From Candidatus Microgenomatus auricola (lineage in GTDB: Bacteria > Patescibacteriota > Patescibacteriia > UBA9570 > XYC2-FULL-38-9): a stretch of DNA of 6,293 bases. Position 1 is the first letter of the stretch; the number at the start of each line of letters is the position of its first letter. Made by a program: the position numbers and the translations under genes. The stretch is taken from NCBI GenBank assembly GCA_005239655.1, contig SBBP01000017.1, positions 1 to 6,293 on the forward strand, in the 5' to 3' direction. Shown here piece after piece: positions 1 through 5,618 of this stretch. The notes below the pieces were generated by a model. That model searched no databases. It saw only the letters and a list, made by a program, of their open reading frames with translations, and had not been told where the DNA came from.

Positions 1-2
1 CC

Positions 3-674
3 GATGTCGCGGGGAGCGATTTTGAAGAGGTGCAGCCTCCGTCGAACCTGCGTCTTGTGGAGAGTGGTGAAACGTCACTGACCGTGGCGTGGACATCTGA
101 TGTGCGCAGCATTTTTGATTCTGAACAAGCGGCCGTGTCGACAGTGTATACGGTGCGTGTCTACGAAAAAAAGTCACACGAGAGAGTGAAGACCGTCGAA
201 ACGGGTGAGATGGAAGTGACTGTTGGCGGCCTCGAGCGCAACAGGGGATATGTGGTGCGCGTGTGGGCAGAGCGATATGGCTATGTGTCAGAGCCTGCGG
301 AAGTTGTTGCACGCACTTCGCCTGCGTCGCCACGGGTGTTGACTGCGTCGATCGTGCGTCGTCAAATTTTTCACGATGTGATCAGCAACGAGCCGCTGAA
401 CCAATTTGGTGGTTCCAGCATGAGTAAGTTTTTAGCCTATCTGTCGTGGAGCGCACCAAACGGGACAGTGCGGTACTATACCGTTGATGTCTATGCGAAG
501 GGCGGTGATGAGGTGCTCAAGAGCATCGCGACGAAGAAGCTGTTTGCGGCTGTCGGCGGGTTGAAGGTGGGGCGTGTGTATGAGTATACGGTGACCGCGC
601 ACTTTAATGGTGACTATGCATCGCCGAGTTCAGAGCGAAAGCGTTTTACCGTGAGCCGCGAGGCGGTGGAGTAA
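3..674 (+). CDS. Fibronectin type III repeat protein, C-terminal part (5' end outside window)
   Basis: The frame is open from the first bases of the window to a TAA at 672-674, giving 223 residues. It is therefore the C-terminal end of a longer protein. A GTG at 30 could start translation, but it lies just before the first domain and has no clear ribosome binding site. Two fibronectin type III (FN3) domains are visible. The first (about residues 10-105) has the core strands TSLTVAW, YTVRVYEK and GYVVRVWAERYG followed by SEPAEV. The second (about 107-219) has LAYLSW, YYTVDVYAK and YEYTVTAHFNG followed by SPSSE. Both carry a VGGL turn before the F strand. The second has an unusually long stretch (IVRRQIFHDVISNEPLNQFG) between its first two strands. 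No membrane anchor or sorting signal follows. FN3 repeats in bacteria usually occur in secreted or surface proteins as spacers or adhesive modules; the specific role here is unknown. By eye it is more GC-rich than the genes to its right. Confidence 0.85.
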   Translation, partial: DVAGSDFEEVQPPSNLRLVESGETSLTVAWTSDVRSIFDSEQAAVSTVYTVRVYEKKSHERVKTVETGEMEVTVGGLERNRGYVVRVWAERYGYVSEPAEVVARTSPASPRVLTASIVRRQIFHDVISNEPLNQFGGSSMSKFLAYLSWSAPNGTVRYYTVDVYAKGGDEVLKSIATKKLFAAVGGLKVGRVYEYTVTAHFNGDYASPSSERKRFTVSREAVE

Positions 675-693
675 CCACACACTCTTCTGATAG

Positions 694-729
694 CCTCTTC
701 CGCCACAACACTAAATGTTGCAGGCGAGG
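694..729. terminator. Imperfect hairpin between convergent genes, possible bidirectional terminator
   Basis: Between the stops of two converging genes (674 and 748) lies an inverted repeat. CGCC (701-704) pairs with GGCG (723-726), CAACA (706-710) pairs with TGTTG (716-720), and the loop is CTAAA. CCT (694-696) and AGG (727-729) could extend the stem past a bulge. No T-run follows on either strand, so it is not a textbook intrinsic terminator. The position between convergent stops is the main argument. Confidence 0.3.
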
Positions 730-747
730 GATGGGATAGTAGATGAG

Positions 748-2265
748 TTACTTCCCATTCACCAAGCAGAGTTGATAGTAGAGTTTATTCGATTGATGAC
801 CCGTCCCAAAATATTTTTTCGTACGGGCACAGTTTTTTGGTAACGTATCGTATCCAGTTGCAATGTAAATTGATTTTGGTGGCAGATTTTTTTCTTCCCC
901 GTGAACGACGCGAAAAAAAGTTCGCGGTTTATCTTTGTACTCTGAGTGATTCGTCTGCGCAAAAAAGAATGCCATCACTTTTCCTCGGTCGACTTTTGAT
1001 GAAACATAAATATACTCTGAGCCCTTGCTGTGTACCGCATCGAGCATGACGTCATCAACTGGTCCGCCGAACCATTCCTGACTACGTTCATTGTATCGCC
1101 AAAAATAATCAACCGTGAAGAATGATGATTCAATAATAGTGAGGGTGATACAGATAATAGCGAGTTGTCGCAACCTCGTTTTTCCGCGTGATTTTTCAAA
1201 AAAGTGAATAATGCCTAATCCAATCAATATCGCAATGAAGAGAGATCCGTGCGCAGAACGCACGACAGTGTTTTTTGGTTCAGTGAACGCAGAGATGAAT
1301 GGAAAAAATAAAATACCGAATGCGAGAAATTGATAGAAGGGCATTCGCCTGTTTTGCCAGAGTGCGTACAGAGCCCAGGGAATCCATAGAATACTACTGA
1401 TCAGAAGTGGCCCGAAGACAACGACCGTAGCTCGCAAGTCGGTGCCGTGAAACAAAAACAATGGCGACCATTGGCGGAAGTAATTGCCTACAACGTTCGC
1501 AATATTGTAAAGAAGGGAAACTTCAGAATTCCAAATGCTTACTTGAGAGAAACGTGCTGACAAGGAGGTAGGATACTGAATGACCCACCACAGCAGAGGC
1601 AGAAAAGCGATACCGCAGGTCGATGCCATGACCAGCGTCGTTTTTAATAATGAACGAATCTGTTTCCTCCAAATGATGAGGAATGCGAGGAAGAATATTG
1701 GAGCGAGTAATCGGCCGGCTGTGTAACTATAAAAACTGAGTGCGAGCATGAACGCCGAAAGCAGACTCCATCGTTGTCGTTGTGTGTGAATAAATCGTAG
1801 CCAACAGGTGATTGCTGCGACAATAAAAAAGTGAAACGTCATGATTTCGTAGCCAATACGACTGAGCACAACATGCCAGGGCATCATTGCAAGAGCGGCT
1901 GCGACAAAATACGACGGCCAAAAACGGCGTGTGAGTTGGTAAGCGAGAAGGAAAAGCATCACCACCGTTGCAGCGCCCCATACTGCTACAGTCAAGCGCA
2001 CGGTATATATTGAAACCCCGAAGACAGAAAATACAGGAACAAGTGAATACGTATAGATTGGGTTTTTGTATTCTTTAAACGCCTTGAAATATACTGGGTA
2101 GGATATGCCCCATTCGTCTGTACCAGTGTGTAGTATGCGAGCAGCATTTAAACCGAACGAGGCCTCATCCACATAAAAACCGGCCGGGGTCTGACTCAAG
2201 CCGTAGAATGTGGTAAACGCTATGTAGCCAGAGAGTAAAAGAATTGCAATAATTCTGTACCGCAT
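748..2265 (-). CDS. GT-C membrane glycosyltransferase, PMT/ArnT-like (GT39 family)
   Basis: This is a 505-residue integral membrane protein with the plan of GT-C glycosyltransferases (protein O-mannosyltransferase/ArnT type). These move a sugar from a polyprenyl-phosphate donor to an acceptor on the outer face of the cytoplasmic membrane. TM1 spans about residues 4-22. It is followed by an external loop with the acidic pair D33-E34 in GFYVDEASFGLNAARIL, the expected catalytic aspartate position, and then FKEYKNPIYTY, matching the conserved Y-x-x-P-x-Y region. About eight to ten further helices follow up to residue 388. The remaining ~115 residues form a soluble, probably external domain. The ATG at 2265 is preferred; an in-frame GTG at 2271 would add two residues. 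GAGG abuts the ATG and is too close to act as a normal ribosome binding site, which fits leaderless translation (see promoter). Acceptor and donor cannot be read from the sequence; cell-envelope glycan or glycoprotein synthesis is likely. The gene ends with TAA at 748-750. Confidence 0.8.
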   Translation of the reverse strand: MRYRIIAILLLSGYIAFTTFYGLSQTPAGFYVDEASFGLNAARILHTGTDEWGISYPVYFKAFKEYKNPIYTYSLVPVFSVFGVSIYTVRLTVAVWGAATVVMLFLLAYQLTRRFWPSYFVAAALAMMPWHVVLSRIGYEIMTFHFFIVAAITCWLRFIHTQRQRWSLLSAFMLALSFYSYTAGRLLAPIFFLAFLIIWRKQIRSLLKTTLVMASTCGIAFLPLLWWVIQYPTSLSARFSQVSIWNSEVSLLYNIANVVGNYFRQWSPLFLFHGTDLRATVVVFGPLLISSILWIPWALYALWQNRRMPFYQFLAFGILFFPFISAFTEPKNTVVRSAHGSLFIAILIGLGIIHFFEKSRGKTRLRQLAIICITLTIIESSFFTVDYFWRYNERSQEWFGGPVDDVMLDAVHSKGSEYIYVSSKVDRGKVMAFFFAQTNHSEYKDKPRTFFRVVHGEEKNLPPKSIYIATGYDTLPKNCARTKKYFGTGHQSNKLYYQLCLVNGK

Positions 2266-2271
2266 CCTCAC

Positions 2272-2300
2272 ATTTTATAGAATAGAAGTACCTTTTTCAA
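2272..2300 (-). promoter_or_regulatory. Candidate promoter for the glycosyltransferase gene, giving a leaderless mRNA
   Basis: On the minus strand TTGAAA (2300-2295) is followed by a 17-bp spacer and TAAAAT (2277-2272), one mismatch from TATAAT; an overlapping TATAAA lies at 2279-2274. Seven bases downstream is A2265, the first base of the glycosyltransferase ATG, so the predicted mRNA would have no 5' leader. The -10 element overlaps the TAA stop of the short ORF upstream. This rests on consensus matching alone in AT-rich DNA. Confidence 0.4.
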
Positions 2301-2568
2301 TATCGCATAGCTCATATAAACTCATTTTCGGTTCAAAAACGTCAACGTCGGGTAGCGAAAGATCGATGATTCCAACAGCGTTTTGGCTGTCAATTCCTTG
2401 TGCAAAAACTTGCGGCAATCCACAGACGGCGGTTGCTGTGTTTTTTCGTTTTGTCTCAAGAAGTGTGACATTCGATGATGCGACGGCGCAGAAACCGCCT
2501 GAGTTATACCCAGTTTCGACTAAAATAGGCATTGACATCCGAGCGCGTGGGGTGTTTGATGAACGCAC
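2275..2568 (-). CDS. Short ORF of unknown function upstream of the glycosyltransferase
   Basis: An open frame of 97 codons from a GTG at 2568, or 87 codons from an ATG at 2538. The frame stays open back to 2641 without a better start. I do not recognise the product. It reads like a soluble domain (for example TGYNSGGFCAVASS, AVGIIDLSLPDVDVFEP and LYELCDIEKG), with no membrane segment or signal peptide. Its TAA at 2277-2275 lies 9 bases before the glycosyltransferase ATG on the same strand, an operon-like spacing. Codon choice is mixed, which slightly favours real coding. Against it: no ribosome binding site is visible at either start, and an open frame of 70 codons exists on the opposite strand (2366-2578), so chance cannot be excluded. 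It might also be the remnant of a longer gene whose 5' part was lost near 2600-2640. Confidence 0.35.
   Translation of the reverse strand: MRSSNTPRARMSMPILVETGYNSGGFCAVASSNVTLLETKRKNTATAVCGLPQVFAQGIDSQNAVGIIDLSLPDVDVFEPKMSLYELCDIEKGTSIL
2532..2560 (+). promoter_or_regulatory. Candidate sigma-70-type promoter for the sensor gene cluster
   Basis: A perfect TTGACA (2532-2537) is separated by exactly 17 bp from TTTGAT (2555-2560), which matches TATAAT at four of six positions. Transcription would begin near 2567, about 70 bases before the proposed first start codon. The leader would contain the inverted repeats at 2593-2630. It is the best plus-strand promoter I can find upstream of the four-gene cluster. 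Confidence 0.4.
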
Positions 2569-2592
2569 AATTGAATAGATCTGGGGACGTCG

Positions 2593-2630
2593 CGGGCCGA
2601 GGGGAGGGAACTTTCTTCGGCCCGTTCCCT
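2593..2630 (+). repeat. Two interlocking inverted repeats in the leader of the sensor cluster
   Basis: Repeat 1 is CGGGCCGA (2593-2600) with TCGGCCCG (2617-2624), a perfect 8-bp stem that G-T and G-C pairs could lengthen inward. Repeat 2 is AGGGAAC (2605-2611) with GTTCCCT (2624-2630), a perfect 7-bp stem. The left arm of repeat 2 sits in the loop of repeat 1 and its right arm follows directly, so the two stems compete or form a knotted fold. A purine run resembling a ribosome binding site (GAGGGGAGGG, 2599-2608) is partly buried in both. Only TTT follows repeat 2, so it is a poor terminator. The tract is clearly GC-richer than its surroundings. It could be an attenuator-like switch, or the scar of a rearrangement. 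Confidence 0.5.
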
Positions 2631-2637
2631 TTGGCAG

Positions 2638-3927
2638 TTGTCAAACTATGTGAGCAGCTACTTCACGTTTGCCTCTGAAAGTTACTCCATTCTGCTCGTC
2701 CGCTCAGTTTATGCGGCGGCGCTCTGCGCGGCGCTTGCGGTGCTCTATTTCGCGCTGCTGTTCCCATACGGAGACCATCAGAAAAAATATTTCATCACGT
2801 TTGCTCTGTTGGCAATTGCCGGTGTAGCGATATCGTTTTCTCCTCTTGTGGTGACATCGGTTCAGTTAGCCAATGGACAGAGTACGTTCATTGAGTTCGG
2901 AGGGCTGTATCGTTGGTATGCACTGTGTTTATTTCTGATTCTGTTGTCTATTTTTGTTGTTCTTATTTCGCGTTGGGCGCAGGTCGAGGATTCTCGCACG
3001 CGAAGGTACTTTCAGTTTTTTACATTAGGCGTCAGTATCCCCGTCATTTTTGGCGGCTTTACCAATTTGTATTTGCCGTATTCGTATTTGGGTTTTGGAG
3101 ACCCTGGGTATGTGTTTTTGTCGATTCAGAATTTTGGTCCGGCGTCCACCATGTTTTTGTCTGGGATAACGGCGTATTCCATTTTGCGTCATAAGCTCAT
3201 GAACATGCGTGTGATTCTGCGGAGGAATACGCTGTCATTTTTGGCGGGCGTTGTCGCGTTTTGTGTGATCGTCGTCTTGGTGGTTGTGCAGGAAGGGTTC
3301 GCGGAAATACACGGGAATGCGTTTTTGGTTTTGGTTGGTATCGCGCTGCTTGTCGTCGCTTTTTTTGCTTTGCAGTATGTGTTCAGCCATCTGTTTAAAG
3401 TTGTTTTCAAGCGCGAGCTTTACGATTTTCGCGATTGGACAAAGGAGGAAGTTGAACGCATGAAGAAATCGGTTGACTTGAATCAATTTTGCCGCGACGG
3501 TGTTGCGGATTTTCAGCGAAAGCTGCCTGTTGAATCGCTGACGCTTGTGATTTACGATCACCCGTCGCGCAGTTTTGTGATGATGTATCCTCTCTCGGGG
3601 AAGAAGCGGTTTCGCATTGATGAGCCGTGGCTGGTTGCGTTGCGTGATCATCCGCAGTTGTACGCACGTGATCGGGTTGATGCCGGTGTTGCCGTTCAAA
3701 AATCTCTCGCCAAGCAGTTTCGTGATTTTGGAGCGATGTATGTTGCGCCGTTGAAACCGTATGAACGTTTGGTCGGTGCGGTACTGGTTGGGCAACGCAT
3801 CGACCACAAGGAATTTACGCAAGAAAATGAACAGTTCATCACAGATTTTGCTTCTTCGACTGGCGAGACGCTGTGGAATATTTTGCAGATACAGCATTAT
3901 GTCTATGAAGGTTTAAGCGAATTATGA
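2638..3927 (+). CDS. 7TM-type membrane sensor with GAF-like domain, kinase domain absent; possibly 5'-truncated
   Basis: This is a 429-residue protein from a TTG at 2638. Membrane helices lie at about residues 25-43, 52-74, 92-112, 123-143 and 160-182, ending in AYSILRHKLMNMRVILRR. That signature matches the end of the N-terminal 7TM region of many bacterial histidine kinases. Two more helices follow (198-218, 228-250). A cytoplasmic GAF-like domain (about 265-418) comes next, with the typical MYVAPLKPYERLVGAVLVGQ strand pair and the FTQENEQFITDFASSTGETL helix. The protein stops just after this helix, where a HisKA domain would normally begin. No phospho-accepting histidine region and no N, G1 or G2 ATP-binding boxes are present. 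A family-typical SFSPLVVTSVQLANG segment (residues 66-80) matches GFSPLLVHSIVLQDG in the gene at 5619. Compared with that paralog, the first helix is missing, and similarity (W-x-L-x-NY) reaches upstream of the TTG to the TGG at 2632. No ATG or ribosome binding site is available; GTG 2650 is an alternative start. It probably acts as a membrane sensor or partner for a kinase encoded elsewhere. Confidence 0.7.
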   Translation: MSNYVSSYFTFASESYSILLVRSVYAAALCAALAVLYFALLFPYGDHQKKYFITFALLAIAGVAISFSPLVVTSVQLANGQSTFIEFGGLYRWYALCLFLILLSIFVVLISRWAQVEDSRTRRYFQFFTLGVSIPVIFGGFTNLYLPYSYLGFGDPGYVFLSIQNFGPASTMFLSGITAYSILRHKLMNMRVILRRNTLSFLAGVVAFCVIVVLVVVQEGFAEIHGNAFLVLVGIALLVVAFFALQYVFSHLFKVVFKRELYDFRDWTKEEVERMKKSVDLNQFCRDGVADFQRKLPVESLTLVIYDHPSRSFVMMYPLSGKKRFRIDEPWLVALRDHPQLYARDRVDAGVAVQKSLAKQFRDFGAMYVAPLKPYERLVGAVLVGQRIDHKEFTQENEQFITDFASSTGETLWNILQIQHYVYEGLSEL

Positions 3928-4775
3928 GAATGACGACCGATAGTGTACAGCGGTTTTTCCCAACCAAGACAACGCGGATTTTGTTGGTGTTGTATGTGGC
4001 GTCTGTTGCGTGGTGGCTGACGATTTTTGTGAGGGGGATACAGTACACACTGGAGAATTATCTGATCGCAGTTCCACAGGTTACTCTTCCGTTCGTTGGA
4101 GCTATTGGTGTTCTGTCGCAAGTCCATAGATTGAAGCAATTACCATTCCGACAGAAGATGGCTTGTGTGTTTTTATCTGCGGGTTTGATCGCATGGGCTT
4201 GTGGAATTATCATTTTTGCATTCTACAATATTTTTCTTGGCATTGAGGCTCCATATCCTTCATTGGCGGACATTGGTTTTTTGATCGCTCCATTTTTGTG
4301 GTTTATTGGGTTAGTCTATTTTTATCGTGCGCTCAACTTGCCATTGCAAATGAAGAAGGCCGTCGGTACTTTTTGGTTCTTTTGCCTGCCAGTGGCTGTT
4401 GTTGTTTTCTTGTATTATTTTTTGTTGATTGCTGCAGGTGGCGGATTTCCGGAGCTGGATTTTATGCATGGGAAATTTTTCTTCGATACTGCGTATCCGC
4501 TTGCCGACGTTTTCACAATGACTATTTTAGGCCTCATGCTTCTTGGGGTGTTGTTCAAGCTTGTGACAAAGCGTTGCATGTACGTGATAGCGGTTTTTAT
4601 TAGTGGGTTTGCAGTGAATTACTTTGGGAATTTTAGTTTTTCCTACACAACAAGTGCAGGGACCTATTTTGTCGCTTCATATGTTGATTTTCTTTTTTTC
4701 ACCGCAATGTTTATGATTGCTTTAGGCACAAATCTTTTGGTGAATTTAGATTTGCAACCAAAAGCAAACATATGA
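3924..4775 (+). CDS. Polytopic membrane protein with EAPYPSLAD motif, sensor-like (first paralog)
   Basis: This is a 283-residue protein with about eight membrane helices (roughly 17-37, 46-65, 80-104, 118-135, 148-172, 194-213, 219-237 and 250-272) and almost no soluble part. Conserved landmarks are YNIFLGIEAPYPSLAD (101-116), YPLAD (191-195), NYF (232-234), YTTSAGTYF (241-249) and D255. The E-x-PYPSLAD loop, a later YPxxD and a final tyrosine/aspartate-rich pair of helices resemble the membrane regions that I recall in front of GGDEF or kinase domains in other bacteria. Here no output domain is attached. The neighbour at 4772 is a clear paralog along its whole length. The ATG overlaps the TGA of the upstream gene by 4 bp (ATGA), and GAAGG (3907-3911) is a weak, distant ribosome binding site, so translational coupling is likely. 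Exact function is unknown; a sensing or partner subunit for the flanking 7TM proteins is inferred from context. Confidence 0.85.
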   Translation: MRMTTDSVQRFFPTKTTRILLVLYVASVAWWLTIFVRGIQYTLENYLIAVPQVTLPFVGAIGVLSQVHRLKQLPFRQKMACVFLSAGLIAWACGIIIFAFYNIFLGIEAPYPSLADIGFLIAPFLWFIGLVYFYRALNLPLQMKKAVGTFWFFCLPVAVVVFLYYFLLIAAGGGFPELDFMHGKFFFDTAYPLADVFTMTILGLMLLGVLFKLVTKRCMYVIAVFISGFAVNYFGNFSFSYTTSAGTYFVASYVDFLFFTAMFMIALGTNLLVNLDLQPKANI

Positions 4776-5617
4776 ATAACATCGGAAACCAGAAATTTTC
4801 ATTTTTCAACTCCTTGTTTCCAACGACGGCCTTGAAAGTTTTGTTTGGGATGTTTTGTGTGTCTTTTGTGTTTTGGACAGTACTTGCAGTCACAGGTGCG
4901 AAATATACGGCTGCAAACTACTTGATAAGCGTCCCGCTGATTCTGATCACGTTCTTTGGCGGAGTCTCTGGTATTTGGCAGACAGTGCGGCATATGGTGG
5001 TTAAAGAACTACAGAAGCCAATTTTACTTCTCTCGACGGGACTCCTTTTTTGGTGTTTGGGCAGTGTCATTTTCATGCTGTACAATGTGTTTTTGCATGT
5101 TGAGGCCCCTTATCCTTCACTTGCTGATATCGCGTACTTGCCAGCACCAGTATTTTGGATAATCGGGCTGGTCTATTTGTGTAAAGCGGTCGACGTTGAA
5201 TCCCATTTACGATTAGTCGTAGGGAGGATTCTATTTTTCTTGCTACCCACTTCGGCAGTCATCCTTTCATTTTATGCACTTATTTTCGTTCCGAACGGTT
5301 CAGATGTTCATTTTTTCGAGAGCCCCGTAGAATTGTTTTTCAACTTTATCTACCCTGTTTTTGATGTGCTGATTATGGTTGTCCTGTCATTGTTGATTTA
5401 TGGAGTTTGTTTTCGGCTTGTACGTACGGAATATACGGTCGCCCTCGTCGTTATTGCGGGAAGTTTCATTGTGAATTATTTCGCGGATTATATTTTTGCG
5501 TATACAACGTCGCACGATACCTATTTTGTCGGAAATTTTGCTGACCTGCTCTTTATTGTTGCAATGTTTGGAATTGGGTGGGGGGCGAATTTATTAGCTG
5601 CGAAAAATCAAGAATAG
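4772..5617 (+). CDS. Polytopic membrane protein with EAPYPSLAD motif, sensor-like (second paralog)
   Basis: This is a 281-residue protein with the same eight-helix layout as its upstream neighbour. Both start with a short polar stretch leading into FPT and share YTxxNYLIxVP. Other common landmarks are YNVFLHVEAPYPSLAD (104-119), APVFWIIGLVY (125-135), YPVFD (194-198), NYFADYIFAYTTSHDTYF (235-252), D258 and the ending GANLL. The conserved motifs fall at nearly the same positions, which points to tandem duplication followed by strong divergence in the helices. The acidic and aromatic residues are kept while the lipid-facing residues vary, so the shared residues probably form a functional pocket or interface. 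No output domain is attached. The ATG overlaps the preceding TGA by 4 bp, and no ribosome binding site is visible, so translation is probably coupled to the upstream gene. Function is unknown; a role in the same signalling module is inferred. Confidence 0.85.
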   Translation: MNNIGNQKFSFFNSLFPTTALKVLFGMFCVSFVFWTVLAVTGAKYTAANYLISVPLILITFFGGVSGIWQTVRHMVVKELQKPILLLSTGLLFWCLGSVIFMLYNVFLHVEAPYPSLADIAYLPAPVFWIIGLVYLCKAVDVESHLRLVVGRILFFLLPTSAVILSFYALIFVPNGSDVHFFESPVELFFNFIYPVFDVLIMVVLSLLIYGVCFRLVRTEYTVALVVIAGSFIVNYFADYIFAYTTSHDTYFVGNFADLLFIVAMFGIGWGANLLAAKNQE

Positions 5618-5618
5618 T

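Noticed and set aside
837..1199. Several short frames within the glycosyltransferase gene, on both strands
   Set aside because: They lie fully inside a long gene with a clear membrane-protein pattern and show no start signals or recognisable motifs.
2366..2578. Plus-strand open frame of 70 codons
   Set aside because: It is antisense to the short minus-strand ORF, has no ribosome binding site and ends before the leader repeats. Its composition looks less protein-like than the other strand, though neither is certain.
2593..2630. Intrinsic terminator on the plus strand
   Set aside because: The second stem is followed only by TTTGG and the sensor frame begins within a few bases, so termination here would be poorly supported.
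2556..2640. Programmed +1 frameshift joining an ATG at 2559 to the sensor frame near CCTTTGG
   Set aside because: The upstream frame does not supply the expected first helix or the NPKSRTN turn, and the sequence gives no convincing slippery site. Truncation or a sequencing indel is simpler.
3235..3897. Minus-strand open frame of 220 codons
   Set aside because: It is antisense to the well-supported sensor gene at 2638-3927. Its translation is basic and low in hydrophobic structure, with no domain pattern.
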